Below are positions 7,496 to 16,593 of a stretch of 64,000 bases of DNA, in pieces. The position numbers and the translations under genes were made by a program. The notes under the pieces were generated by a model. The model was not told the origin of the DNA and did not search any database. It worked only from the letters and a program-made list of their open reading frames with translations. Positions within the stretch are counted from its first letter, which is position 1; each line of letters begins with the position of its first letter. This DNA is from CAZLDI01 sp964558415 (GTDB lineage Bacteria > Chloroflexota > Dehalococcoidia > SM23-28-2 > RBG-16-64-32): positions 155,978 through 219,977 of the forward strand of contig CAZLDI010000002.1 in assembly GCA_964558415.1 (NCBI GenBank), given 5' to 3'.

Positions 7496-9283
7496 ATGTT
7501 TGGTGGAAGCGTCCCGCGGCGTCTGCGCGAACGAATCGGCAGGCGGCGGATCCTCCTCGGCGTGGGATGGCTTGGCCTGGGCGTCCTGGCCGCCGCGGCG
7601 TGTCGCGACGGCCAGCGCGGCGCCCTCACCACGCTGGACGCCACTCTGTTTCGCGGGGACGGCGGCGAGGTCCTGCCAGGACCTGGAGAGCCGTACGCGG
7701 TGCGCACCGAACTGGCGGATGCGCAGACGGGTCGCGAAGGACGACGCCGCTCGCTGGCGGTCTTCCATCACCTCTCGGACTTCCGGATAGTGGACGAAGA
7801 ATCTCCGTTGCGCAGCGAATGGGTTGAGGTCTGCCCGACTCCGATTTCGAAGAGTGCATTCCGTCCACAGGAGTCGCTCAGCCTGCACGCCGCCGCAGCG
7901 ATGATCGCGCAGGCGAACCGGGTCGACCGCAGCCCGGTTACGGGGCGGCCGGTGGACTTCGCGCTGCACACCGGCAACGCCGCCGACAATGCCCAGTACA
8001 ACGAACTTCGCGCCTTTCTTGACCAGATGGACGGACTTCTGGTGTCCCCGGACAGCGGCTCCCCCGGCTACGATGGCGTTCAGGGAGAATCTCCCGAAGG
8101 CGCCTACGGCGATCTGCTGGAGCAAGCCCAGCGAGAATTCATCCCGGCGGGACTGCGCTATCCCTGGTACGCCGCCCTCGGCAACAGAGACGTCCTGGTA
8201 CAGGGTAACTTCGTGCCAGAGGACTCCACTCGCGGGATCGTTCTCGGCGCTGAGAAGCTGCTGGTGGTTGGCCCAGACGCGCTGGAAGAGGTCTGCTCGG
8301 ACCCGCAGGACCTCCTCGGCCCCAACACCTCCGAGGAGATCCTGGGCGATCCCGACACGATAGTGGGTACCGTTGGCGCCGACCCCGCCAGACGTATCCT
8401 CAGCCGCGCCGACTGGGTGAGCGAGCACTTCAAGACCGCTGACTCGCCCGGCCCTCCCGGCCACGGCTTCAGCGAGGACAACCGCCGGAGTGGAACCGCC
8501 TACTACACCTTCGCGTACGGGCCCGTGACGTTCATCGTCCTGGACACGGTCAATCCGGGCGGTTTCTCCGCCGGCAGCATCGACGCCGCTCAATTCGCCT
8601 GGCTCGAGGAGCAGCTTGAGGCCCTCAGCGCCACTTACATCGATGCCGCCGGGCGCGCCGTGACTTCAGCAGCGGCGGACAGACTGATCGTCGTCGTCAG
8701 CCACCACGGACTGGATGCGCTGACCAATCCGTTTCCGGATCCGGCAACGCAGGAGGAGCGGGTGCGGGGTCAACAGCTGGAGGACCTGCTGCATCGCTTC
8801 CCCAACGTGGTTCTTCATGTCGCCGGCCACCAGCTGCAACAGCGAATCAACGCCCGGCCGGACCCGGCTCGTGAATCGGGCGGGCTCTGGGAGGTGACCA
8901 CCGCCTCGCCGCTGGACTATCCGGCGCAGAGCCGGTTGCTCGAGATAACCGACAACGCAGACGGCACGCTCTCCATCTTCAGCACCGCCTACGATAGCGC
9001 GGCGCCCGCAGTCCCCGGCGATGCCGTGGACCCGACCGAGGGCGACGGCGTGAACGAGGCGCTGCTGGCAAGCCTGGCGCGGAAGATCGCCTGGCGCGAC
9101 CCTCAGCTCGACCCCGGCGCAGCCGGCCTCGAACCAAGCGACCGCAACGCCGAGCTTATCCTGCGAGCGCCGTTTGACCTGACGGCCGTAGAGGCCTCGG
9201 CGCAGCGCGTTCGGGGGGCGGCAAACCACGTGAGCCGGCGAGCCCTGCTGCGCTCAATTTTTGCACCCGGCCTCGCCCGCTAG
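7496..9283 (+). CDS. Metallophosphoesterase-like exported protein with altered metal sites
   Basis: The 595-aa reading uses ATG 7496, ten nt after GGAGAG; ATGs at 7487 and 7421 are possible. The N-terminus GRRRILLGVGWLGLGVLAAAAC looks like a Tat-like lipoprotein signal. The core follows calcineurin-type phosphoesterases of about 500-600 aa, but metal-ligand motifs are changed: HLSDFRIVD where D-x-H is expected, HTGNAADNAQYNEL where GD-x-x-DN is expected, ALGNRD for GNH(D/E), and VAGHQLQQ for GH-x-H. VVVSHHGLD and LDTVNPGG are kept. It may be a non-catalytic homologue. A strong hairpin terminator follows at 9309. Confidence 0.85.
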   Translation: MFGGSVPRRLRERIGRRRILLGVGWLGLGVLAAAACRDGQRGALTTLDATLFRGDGGEVLPGPGEPYAVRTELADAQTGREGRRRSLAVFHHLSDFRIVDEESPLRSEWVEVCPTPISKSAFRPQESLSLHAAAAMIAQANRVDRSPVTGRPVDFALHTGNAADNAQYNELRAFLDQMDGLLVSPDSGSPGYDGVQGESPEGAYGDLLEQAQREFIPAGLRYPWYAALGNRDVLVQGNFVPEDSTRGIVLGAEKLLVVGPDALEEVCSDPQDLLGPNTSEEILGDPDTIVGTVGADPARRILSRADWVSEHFKTADSPGPPGHGFSEDNRRSGTAYYTFAYGPVTFIVLDTVNPGGFSAGSIDAAQFAWLEEQLEALSATYIDAAGRAVTSAAADRLIVVVSHHGLDALTNPFPDPATQEERVRGQQLEDLLHRFPNVVLHVAGHQLQQRINARPDPARESGGLWEVTTASPLDYPAQSRLLEITDNADGTLSIFSTAYDSAAPAVPGDAVDPTEGDGVNEALLASLARKIAWRDPQLDPGAAGLEPSDRNAELILRAPFDLTAVEASAQRVRGAANHVSRRALLRSIFAPGLAR

Positions 9284-9308
9284 GGCACCGTCGCAGCGCG
9301 AGAAATTA

Positions 9309-9338
9309 GAATGGGGGCCGGCAGTCCGGCCCCCATTC
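9309..9338. terminator. Bidirectional hairpin terminator between convergent genes
   Basis: A perfect 13-bp stem (9309-9321 with 9326-9338) with a CAGT loop sits between the ends of the convergent genes at 9283 (+) and 9361 (-). No long T tract follows on either strand, but position and strength support termination. Confidence 0.8.
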
Positions 9339-9360
9339 ATCGATTGCGCGAGTCTGGCTG

Positions 9361-11181
9361 CTAGGCGCCGCGCCGTCGCATGACGAAGAACGCGCCGCCG
9401 CCGAGTACCACGATCGCCGCGATCACCGCCGCGACGATGATGCCAACGTTGCTGCCACCGTCTTCTCCGTCCTTCACCTCATCCGTCGGTTTAGTGGTGG
9501 GGCCTCCCGTGTCGCTCGGTTCACCGGTGTCTTCGTCTGCGTCCGCGCACTCCGTCCCGGCCTGGCCCTTGTGGCAGCCCTTGAACGGATCGTCGCCGGA
9601 GCGGTAGCAGTTGGCGCATTTCTCCTCTGAAGGAGGGCCGCCCGCCCCGCTACCCGTGCCGATAGACACGTCGATCGTGTTGGTGACCGGAACGAGAGCC
9701 CCGTTCGGGAGCGGGTCTGTGTCGCAGGCGTTGCCGATCTGGTCAAAGTCATCGTCTTCCTGGTTGTCCAGGTCCTGGCCGTTTGGCTTCAGCGGGCAGT
9801 TGTCCTGCCGGTTAGCGTAGCCATCGCCGTCCTCATCGGAGTTACCGCCTCCGGCGGCGGGGTCGTCATTGGGGTCACAGGCCACGTCCAGGCCATCCCC
9901 GTCGCCGTCGCCGCTGATGTTCTCCCGTGGGTTCCCGGTGTTCGGGGCGAGCGGACAGGTGTCCAGGCTGTTTTCGTAACTATCATCGTCGGCGTCGCGC
10001 TGGCCGGCGGAGAGCACCGTGAACGTGTGCTTGCCATCCTTGGGCGTGACGTAAAGGTCAATATAGCCGTCCCGCTCGCCCGGGTTCTTATCGCACGCGT
10101 CGCCGATGTCGTCCGCGTCCTCGTCGTCCTGGTCCGGCTTATCGTCTTCGTCCGCGTCCGGCGCGCCCGCGGGGGCCGGGTTCTCATCCAGCGGGCAGTT
10201 GTCGTCCTCGTTGTCTACACCGTCTCCGTCCTGGTCTTCAACGGTCTCGTCATCGTTCGGGTCGCAGCTGCTGTCGAGGAAGTCAAAGTCTATGTCGTTA
10301 CCGTCAGGGACGTCGTTGCCATTCGCATCTTCGGCGTTGGGAATGATATCTTCGTATGGACACGGGTCGTCGATGTTTGCCACGCCGTCGTTGTCGGCGT
10401 CCATCGCTGATGCGAACGTGTTGTTGGTGGAGACCAGCGGCGTGCAGAAGTCGTTGATCACGCTCGGCTCCGGAACAATCTCTTCGTCGCCGATCGCCTG
10501 GAGCACGGTCACCGTGGGGTAGCCAACTTTCGGGTCCTTCGGAATCAGCTTCTCGAACTCCTCGCCGGGCAGGTCAAACACCGTTCCCGGCTCGAAGACC
10601 AGGAACTGCAGCAGGATCGGGATGCCGGCCACCGGCGTGATGCCCGCAGAGCGGCGAATCGGCTGGAGCCCCTTGAACACTCGCGTCAAGAAGTCCGGGT
10701 AGTGGTCGATCGCGTCGAGCATCGTGTTGCCGTCTTTGTCCTCGGCAAAGTCGCGGTCGCCGAAGCCCGGGTCTCCCAGCTCGTCCAGGTCGTCGAAATC
10801 GACGAGGTTGTCCTGGTTGAGTGTAGCGTTCTGGAACTGGAAATTCACATCGATCTTGCTGAAGCACGCGTTGTTCGCGAGCCCCAGGATCGCCACCGCC
10901 GTCAGGTCTCCTACGGGCTCGCCGATCGGGATCTCGTCTCCGCGGACGATGCCCCAATCCGGTGGTATGAAGGCGAGGAAGCCGCCGAAGTTGACGTCCC
11001 CCTCCGCTATCTTGATGTCCACCGTGAACTCTGTGGCCGTCTCCGGCTCCGTGCTTGTTAGTGTGACGTCGAGCTGCGGGTTGAACGTGCCCGCGTTGGT
11101 GGTGTCGTAGCCGCCGAGCACCAGCAGGAAGGCGAGCACGCCTAACGCGGCGCCCATGGCGAGGAGCGGCTTGAATCTCAC
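9361..11181 (-). CDS. Exported TSP3-repeat protein with C-terminal membrane anchor
   Basis: The protein is 606 aa, starting at GTG 11181 with AAAGGAGA upstream. Order: signal peptide (1-30); an N-terminal domain (about 30-240) shared with three other proteins in the window, marked by an AIDHYPDFL-type motif, a FLVFEPGT strand and a VGYPTVTVLQ then INDFCTPL ending; calcium-type Asp-rich TSP3 repeats (about 245-480, for example DQDGDGVDNEDDNCP); a Cys cluster (CANCY, GCHKG) near 530; and a C-terminal helix (IIVAAVIAAIVVLGGGAFFV) followed by RRRGA. It is probably displayed on the outer face of the membrane. It lacks both the cohesin-like and dockerin-like modules. Confidence 0.88.
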   Translation of the reverse strand: MRFKPLLAMGAALGVLAFLLVLGGYDTTNAGTFNPQLDVTLTSTEPETATEFTVDIKIAEGDVNFGGFLAFIPPDWGIVRGDEIPIGEPVGDLTAVAILGLANNACFSKIDVNFQFQNATLNQDNLVDFDDLDELGDPGFGDRDFAEDKDGNTMLDAIDHYPDFLTRVFKGLQPIRRSAGITPVAGIPILLQFLVFEPGTVFDLPGEEFEKLIPKDPKVGYPTVTVLQAIGDEEIVPEPSVINDFCTPLVSTNNTFASAMDADNDGVANIDDPCPYEDIIPNAEDANGNDVPDGNDIDFDFLDSSCDPNDDETVEDQDGDGVDNEDDNCPLDENPAPAGAPDADEDDKPDQDDEDADDIGDACDKNPGERDGYIDLYVTPKDGKHTFTVLSAGQRDADDDSYENSLDTCPLAPNTGNPRENISGDGDGDGLDVACDPNDDPAAGGGNSDEDGDGYANRQDNCPLKPNGQDLDNQEDDDFDQIGNACDTDPLPNGALVPVTNTIDVSIGTGSGAGGPPSEEKCANCYRSGDDPFKGCHKGQAGTECADADEDTGEPSDTGGPTTKPTDEVKDGEDGGSNVGIIVAAVIAAIVVLGGGAFFVMRRRGA

Positions 11182-11234
11182 CTCGTTAGTCTCCTTTCTC
11201 CACGTGTGTGTCTGGACGCCTTACAACCATGCGC

Positions 11235-13358
11235 TTACTTCTTTCGTCCCATCAATCGCGAACCGGCAAGCCCGAGCCCGGCCACGACGCCCGCGCCGCC
11301 GAAGGCCACCAGCAGCGCCGCCCAGGCCGGCAGGCCGGTCCCCGTGGGCGCCAGCGAGCCAATGCCGGTGTCGCCCACGCAGTTAGCGCCAACGCACTGC
11401 ACCGTTGTGCCCGTTGTCTGCCCGGGGGCAGGGGTTACTATCGCCGGCGGTTTGGTTGGCTCCGGGGTAGGGGTCTGGCCCACCGCCAGTGCAACCGCGC
11501 AGGCCGGGTTTGTATCGATGACGGGCGGTACCGGTGCGGTGCTCGCTCCCACGCCAAAGGTCAGGAAGAGGTTCAGGCACATTATGGTGTACCCGCCGTC
11601 ACGCTTGTCCGGCCCGTTCGTGCTCACGCCGAACAGCTCGCAGTTGGCTTGCGTGTAGCCGGCGAAGCCGGTGCCGCACGACGTGACGTCGCAGGTGTTG
11701 CCGATGCCGTCCGGCTCGTTGTCAAAGAGCACGGGGACGTTGGTGAACTGGTCGGGGTTCTTGGTGGGGTCCTGGAGCTGGTTCGCCAGCGGGCAGTTGT
11801 CCGCCCGGTTGGAGAAGCAGTCCTGGTCCTCGTCCAGCCCCACGTATCCGGCCTTGCAGCCCGCGTTAACACCGCCGCTCTGCGCGTTCGGGAACGGGTC
11901 GCAGACATCAGAGATGCCGTCGCTATCGGTGTCGGTGTGCGCCGGGTTGGACGCGACGCCGGCGGCGCGCGGGTTCCACGTCCCGTTGGGCTTCAGCGAG
12001 CAGACGTCCAGGGTATTCTCGATGCCGTCCCCGTCGGCGTCCCTCTGGGAGCCGGTGGCCACCACGGCCTTGTAGTCGCCTGCCGTGGCCGGGTTCTTGC
12101 GGAATAGGCAGCCGCCCTCCTGCGTGCCGGAACAACCGGTGGCAGGCACCGGGTCGCCCTCGGAGGCAGCGCCTACCTTCGGACAGCCGTCGTTGATGGA
12201 AGAGTCTTCGCCGTCATCGCTGATATCGTCGGTGCAGTTGCCGTCCGGCGCCGCATTGACCTGCGGACAGCCGTCGTTCACAACGCCGTCATTGTCCTCG
12301 TCCACGTTGTTGTTGGACTCGCAGGGGAAGAAGGGATATCCCAGGTTCTGGGCCTTCGTGTCAGGGACCTCCGGCGGGTCGGTGAACGGGCAGTTGGCGT
12401 TCTTCCCGGCGGCAAGGCTGCCCGTGCAGGGGTTGTCTCTCGTCAGGCCAAAAGCGACGTTGGAAACCCGAAGCGGGGAGCAGAAATCGCTGATCGCGCT
12501 GGGCGCCGGCGGCACCGTCGGGTCCTGGAGCACGGTGATGCTCGGGTAGCCGAGGTCCGGGTTAAGCGTGATCGGCGTGCCCTCGGGTCCCTTAACGGTT
12601 ATGCCCGGCTCGAAAAGGAGGAAGTGCAGGCTGATCCAGTTCCCCTGCACCTTGCTGAACCCGCCCAGGCGGGCGCGCGGCTGCAACGGGGCGGCGGGCC
12701 CGTTGACGTCATCCGCGGTGAAGGGTATGCGGTCCGGGCCGTTGTCGAAGTCAACGTCGAACGCCGCGGTGAGGAACTTCGGATACTTGTCGATGCCGTC
12801 CGGGATGCCGTTGCCGTCCGCGTCCCGGGCCAGTGGCTTCATGGTGTCGGTCTCGCCCACGGGCTTGGGCGCGATCGTGTCGTTGACGTTCGTGCTGGCG
12901 TTTTGCAGAGTGAAGTGAACGTCGATCGAGCTGTTGCAGTGTCCGTTGATCAGGCCCAGGACGGCGTTCGAGCCGAGCCTGCCGACGAGCGCTCCGATCG
13001 GGACGCTGCTGCCGGTAGGCACCTCAAACGTCTTGGGCACGAAGGCGGCGGTGCTGCCGAAGTTGGAATCGATCGGATTCGCGTCCTTGACGCTGCAGGT
13101 GTTATCCCAGCCCGTGCAGAACTTCCCGCGCACGTCCGTCGATACGCCCGGGGCGGGATCTCCATCGCACTCGTTGGCGCCGATGTTGAGTCCCGCCTTG
13201 ATGTCCACGGCGTCAAACTTCTCCAGACAGGCCAGTCCACCCGGCGCGAACGGGGGCCCGTTGGTCTGTGCGGCGCTGTCCCGCGAAGATGCGTAGATAA
13301 CGGCCGCTGTTACGATGGCGAGCGCCAGCAAGGCGGTAAATCGAAATCCCCCCGTCAT
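11235..13358 (-). CDS. Exported Asp-rich repeat protein with C-terminal membrane anchor
   Basis: The protein is 707 aa; the start at 13358 has AAGGAG upstream. It has a signal peptide (1-30), then the same N-terminal domain as the 9361 gene (about 110-300), with GIDKYPKFL, LLFEPGI, LGYPSITVLQDPT and ISDFCSPL. Next come Asp-rich segments with the recurring (V/I)NDGCP ending and TSP3-like DTDSDGISDVCDPF units. A C-terminal Gly/Leu-rich membrane helix (PAWAALLVAFGGAGVVAGLG) ends in RLMGRKK. It lies head-to-tail with the 9361 gene, 53 nt apart, and is probably a paralogue. Function is unknown. Confidence 0.88.
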   Translation of the reverse strand: MTGGFRFTALLALAIVTAAVIYASSRDSAAQTNGPPFAPGGLACLEKFDAVDIKAGLNIGANECDGDPAPGVSTDVRGKFCTGWDNTCSVKDANPIDSNFGSTAAFVPKTFEVPTGSSVPIGALVGRLGSNAVLGLINGHCNSSIDVHFTLQNASTNVNDTIAPKPVGETDTMKPLARDADGNGIPDGIDKYPKFLTAAFDVDFDNGPDRIPFTADDVNGPAAPLQPRARLGGFSKVQGNWISLHFLLFEPGITVKGPEGTPITLNPDLGYPSITVLQDPTVPPAPSAISDFCSPLRVSNVAFGLTRDNPCTGSLAAGKNANCPFTDPPEVPDTKAQNLGYPFFPCESNNNVDEDNDGVVNDGCPQVNAAPDGNCTDDISDDGEDSSINDGCPKVGAASEGDPVPATGCSGTQEGGCLFRKNPATAGDYKAVVATGSQRDADGDGIENTLDVCSLKPNGTWNPRAAGVASNPAHTDTDSDGISDVCDPFPNAQSGGVNAGCKAGYVGLDEDQDCFSNRADNCPLANQLQDPTKNPDQFTNVPVLFDNEPDGIGNTCDVTSCGTGFAGYTQANCELFGVSTNGPDKRDGGYTIMCLNLFLTFGVGASTAPVPPVIDTNPACAVALAVGQTPTPEPTKPPAIVTPAPGQTTGTTVQCVGANCVGDTGIGSLAPTGTGLPAWAALLVAFGGAGVVAGLGLAGSRLMGRKK

Positions 13359-13491
13359 TGCGCTTTACTCCTTTATCGTCCGCAAAGGTATTGATAGGCG
13401 ATTATCGCTAACGGACTGTACCGTTACCTATATCGGAATTCGCTGGCCATTGTCAAGCGAAAGACAATATGGCCCCCTGTGCCCCCGAAAC

Positions 13492-13528
13492 GCTGAGGGC
13501 CCCGGACGGACTGTCCGGGGCCCTCAGC
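13492..13528 (-). terminator. Hairpin terminator after the 411-aa cohesin-like gene
   Basis: A perfect 16-bp GC-rich stem (13492-13507 with 13513-13528) with a 5-nt loop lies 24 nt past the stop codon at 13552 on the reverse strand. It isolates that gene from the downstream 707-aa gene. Confidence 0.8.
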
Positions 13529-13551
13529 TCTAGAAGCTTGTTTGGCGTTGC

Positions 13552-14787
13552 TTACCGTCTGGCGCGCAGGCGCTCCATCGTGAACGCGCCCGTCCCGACG
13601 GCCACCGCAGCGAGCGCCGCGAGTATCAGCAGCCATACACTTCCGCCCGCTCCGCCCGTCGCGTCACCGAGTGGCGGCAGGGCCGCAGGCGCCTGTGTCG
13701 GCGTGGGCGTTGGAGTTGGGGTCGGCGTTGCTGGTCCCGGCGTTGGTGTGGGAGTCGTTGGCGCCGGCGTTGGTGTCGGGGTGGGTGTAGGCGTGAACGG
13801 CGTCGGATCACACACGTCGCCGATGCCGTCGAGGTCAGCGTCCAGCTGATTGGCGTTGCTGTCGGCCGGACAGTTATCGCAGACATCGCCCACGCCGTCG
13901 CCGTCGCCGTCCGCCTGAGTGGCGTCGGGGTCGTTAGGGCAGTTGTCACAGACGTCGCCGTCGCCGTCGAGGTCAGCGTCCGCCTGATTGGCGTTGCTGT
14001 TGGCCGGGCAGTTGTCGCTGGCGTCCGGAACGCCGTCGCCGTCGCTGTCAGGAGGTGGCGTTGGCGTCGGAGTTGGTGTCCCAACCGACGAGCAGGGCTG
14101 GTTGAGGGCGATCGCGCCCAGGTTCAGCGCATCCGGAGAGTAGCCGCCGCCGGAGGCGTCGAGGTGCACACTGTCAGCGGGACTCAAAACGAGGTATGCG
14201 GCGAACGGGTTTACTGAACCTATGGAGTCTTCAGAGGAGATGGTCAACCTGTTGAGGACTCCGCTTCCGTCTTCAGGTACACCCATTCCGGTGTCCAGAG
14301 CTGAACCATTCCAGTCGTTGGATGCATCGGTATCAGGCAGCGGCTGTCCAGCGTTGAACAGGCTGCTGCCGGGGTTACTACCCAGTAGGAAGCTAGAGCC
14401 GCCGTTGCTGTCCTGAGTTTCCAGCGTGAGCAGGGTTTCGTCGTACTGAAGAACGATGCTGTAGGCGATGATGCCGCCGACGTCGTTCGCAGGGTTAGCG
14501 TCGCCCTGGTCGTTGAAGACGGGGATGGTCAGGGCTGTGATGTCAAAGGTGACCGTGTCGACGGCTGTCTCGTCGGCGTCCTGCACGCCGTTTTCGTCAA
14601 TACGCGCGCAGAAGGTCTGCGCTCCGATTGCGGTGGCGGTGTTGCCGGTGATGTCCATGTCCACGGACATCGCGTCCATGCCGCCCGCGTGGCTCGCCTC
14701 GGTGCCGCCAGTGCTGAACGCGAACGCCAGCCCGGCCGCGACGAGAAGCCCCGTCACGAGGCTGAGTATGAGGGGTGCGTTCCTCAA
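13552..14787 (-). CDS. Cohesin-like surface protein with TSP3 repeats and membrane anchor
   Basis: The protein is 411 aa and starts at TTG 14787, seven nt after AAGGAGG. A signal peptide ends near EASHAGG. Residues 40-230 form a cohesin-like beta-sandwich: IIAYSIVLQYDETLLTLETQ, a LLGSNPGSSLFNAGQPLPD segment and GSGVLNRLTISS. The GGMDAMSVDMDITGN opening is shared with two giant proteins in the window. Then come TSP3 units (DSDGDGVPDASDNCP and relatives), a Pro-Thr linker and a C-terminal helix (VWLLILAALAAVAVGTGAF) ending RLRARR. It is a candidate membrane-tethered receptor for dockerin-like modules. Confidence 0.87.
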   Translation of the reverse strand: MRNAPLILSLVTGLLVAAGLAFAFSTGGTEASHAGGMDAMSVDMDITGNTATAIGAQTFCARIDENGVQDADETAVDTVTFDITALTIPVFNDQGDANPANDVGGIIAYSIVLQYDETLLTLETQDSNGGSSFLLGSNPGSSLFNAGQPLPDTDASNDWNGSALDTGMGVPEDGSGVLNRLTISSEDSIGSVNPFAAYLVLSPADSVHLDASGGGYSPDALNLGAIALNQPCSSVGTPTPTPTPPPDSDGDGVPDASDNCPANSNANQADADLDGDGDVCDNCPNDPDATQADGDGDGVGDVCDNCPADSNANQLDADLDGIGDVCDPTPFTPTPTPTPTPAPTTPTPTPGPATPTPTPTPTPTQAPAALPPLGDATGGAGGSVWLLILAALAAVAVGTGAFTMERLRARR

Positions 14788-14947
14788 ATCATTCCCTCCT
14801 TTTTCCTAAGGCGAGCCGCCACACTGCCTGACGCCGGACGCCAGCAACGGGCCGCGAACCTGTCTTTCGCACGTTTCCAATATTGTTACCACAACCCGTG
14901 TGCCCCGCGCAATGCCTTACCGTAAAGCAGCGACAGATTGGCTAATA

Positions 14948-15868
14948 TCACGCCTCTTCCCGCTGCGACCTCCGGTAAAGCAGCCAGCCGCCCCCGCCCA
15001 GGGCGCAGGCCCCCAGGCCCGCGAGCACCACAACGGCGATCACCGCTCCCGTGGACGTTCCGCCGTCTGCCTCCGTGATGGTCGGCGTCGGCGTCGTCTG
15101 TTGCGTCTGGCCGTCCGTAGGGCTCGCTGAAGTCTCTCCAGAGGGACCCGGCGATCCCGTGCCTGGCGCCGGTGTCAGAGTTACTTGAGGTGCCGGCGTG
15201 AACAGCTCTTCGATCGGCGGGATGCCTGCGATCTGCGGCTGTTGCGCGGCGGCCGTGCAGTCCTGCCCGATAAAGATCGACGCAGCGCCGATGCTACTGA
15301 CGTTTATCGTTTCGTTCCGCGTGTCTTGCAGTGCCGGATAATCGCCGGTCGCCGCGTCGACGCCGATAGTCAGCGGGCTGGATCCATTGGCTTTCGCCCT
15401 GAAAGTGATTCGAGACAGGACGCCGGGGCCCCGCTCTACATTAGCCTCCGGCGCGGTGCGAGACTCGGTGTCCAGGAGCGAGGTGCGGAAGGAGCCATCC
15501 GAGTCGGGAAGCGCGTCCGTAAGCCCGCCGAAGCCGGAGTAGCTCCCCACTGCGGCGAGCAGCAGGTCGTTGTTCACGGCCGTCACTTGCAGTAGCGCCG
15601 GGTTGTATTTCACATCCACCTGGAAGGCGATGACCGGTCGGTCCTGCGGCACGGCGTCCACCACAAGGTCCACCACGGCGGTGGACCCAACCTCCACCCG
15701 CACGCAGCCGTCCAGGTTCCCCAGCGTTGTCGCGGTGTTCCCCTGACTCACGACGTCCAGCGCCACCAGGTTGATCACGCTGGCGGAGTGATCCGCCGCC
15801 GCTGACATGCCGGCCAGGAAGATCGCGCTCAGCGTTAGAGCCGCTGCCGTTATTCCACTGCGAATCAT
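14948..15868 (-). CDS. Minimal cohesin-like protein with C-terminal membrane anchor
   Basis: The 306-aa protein has a signal peptide (about 1-25), then a single cohesin-like domain at about 30-200: VIAFQVDVKYNPALLQVTAV, a DALPDSDGSFRTSLLDTE loop, and GPGVLSRITFRAKANGSSPL. A Pro/Thr/Ser-rich spacer follows, then a C-terminal helix (VIAVVVLAGLGACALGGGGW) and a basic tail (YRRSQREEA). Its start overlaps the stop of the upstream gene by 4 bases (ATGA). It is the last gene of a four-gene run of similar proteins and looks like a one-domain wall or membrane anchor. Confidence 0.87.
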   Translation of the reverse strand: MIRSGITAAALTLSAIFLAGMSAAADHSASVINLVALDVVSQGNTATTLGNLDGCVRVEVGSTAVVDLVVDAVPQDRPVIAFQVDVKYNPALLQVTAVNNDLLLAAVGSYSGFGGLTDALPDSDGSFRTSLLDTESRTAPEANVERGPGVLSRITFRAKANGSSPLTIGVDAATGDYPALQDTRNETINVSSIGAASIFIGQDCTAAAQQPQIAGIPPIEELFTPAPQVTLTPAPGTGSPGPSGETSASPTDGQTQQTTPTPTITEADGGTSTGAVIAVVVLAGLGACALGGGGWLLYRRSQREEA

Positions 15869-16593
15869 TGCGTCCTCCCGGAGATGTGGGGCGAGTTCGA
15901 TGGGGATGCTCCACCGTGACGGCGCAAGAGTTGGTCGAACGAGGGAAGGTCCGCTGTGCGGAGCTTCATCGCCCCGGGTGGACAGTCTCTTCCTACAGAC
16001 AACGCCGCCCCGCCCAGACTATTCACCTCGATCGTCTGGTTCTGGATGTCCTGAACGGCCGGGTAGATCCCCACGCGCGGGTTGAAGTCCACGGTCAGCC
16101 GGGACGTCCCCTCCGCTTTCGCCCGAAAGCTGATCCGGGCAAGGACCCCCGCGCCGCTCTCAACGTTCGCCGGTGGATCCGTCCGCGACTCGATGTCGAG
16201 AACTGATACTCGGAACGACCCGTCGCGATCAGGCAAAGGATCGCTCAGGCCGGGGAAGGGCTCGTAAGCGCCTACCGACGCCAGGAGGAAGGCCACGTCG
16301 TATCCCGTGACTTCAAGAGTGCGCGGGTCATATTTCACATCCACCTGGAAGGCGATAGCGGGACGGGTTTCAGGGATCGAGTCGACGACGAGGTCAACGT
16401 CCGTAAAGGCGCCGCGCTCAACGCGCCGGCAACCGTCCCGCGGTCCGAGCTGCGTAGCGCCATTCCCTGCGGTCACCGGGTCCAGGGCGATCAAGCCTAT
16501 GCTCGGGGCCGGCTCTTCCGCTGAGGCAGTCTGAAGAGCGACCACGAAGCCGGTCGCGAGGGTCAGCAAGGCCAGCAGTCGCCTGTCTATCAA
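15865..16593 (-). CDS. Secreted single-domain cohesin-like protein without anchor
   Basis: The 242-aa reading starts at TTG 16593 with GGGAG 6 nt upstream; it overlaps the upstream stop as TTGA, whereas a longer ATG start at 16674 gives a poor N-terminus. A signal peptide (IDRRLLALLTLATGFVVALQ) precedes a cohesin-like domain very similar to that of the downstream 306-aa protein (AIAFQVDVKYDPRTLEVTGY, then GAGVLARISFRAKAEG). Unlike its neighbours it ends soon after the domain with a polar tail and no membrane helix. It is probably secreted or held by partners. Confidence 0.82.
   Translation of the reverse strand: MIDRRLLALLTLATGFVVALQTASAEEPAPSIGLIALDPVTAGNGATQLGPRDGCRRVERGAFTDVDLVVDSIPETRPAIAFQVDVKYDPRTLEVTGYDVAFLLASVGAYEPFPGLSDPLPDRDGSFRVSVLDIESRTDPPANVESGAGVLARISFRAKAEGTSRLTVDFNPRVGIYPAVQDIQNQTIEVNSLGGAALSVGRDCPPGAMKLRTADLPSFDQLLRRHGGASPSNSPHISGRTQ

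Noticed and set aside
7376..8593. 405-aa minus-strand ORF opposite the metallophosphoesterase-like gene
   Set aside because: High GC keeps stop codons rare in one antisense frame. The plus-strand frame shows clear family motifs, and the antisense protein has none.
9540..9620. CANCY and GCHKG in the 606-aa protein as a c-type heme site
   Set aside because: There is no CxxCH motif and no electron-transfer context; the Cys are more likely structural.
15865..16593. A frameshift that removed the membrane anchor of the 242-aa cohesin-like protein
   Set aside because: The stop overlaps the next start as ATGA, and no anchor-like helix is encoded in the other frames before the next gene, so the short form looks genuine.
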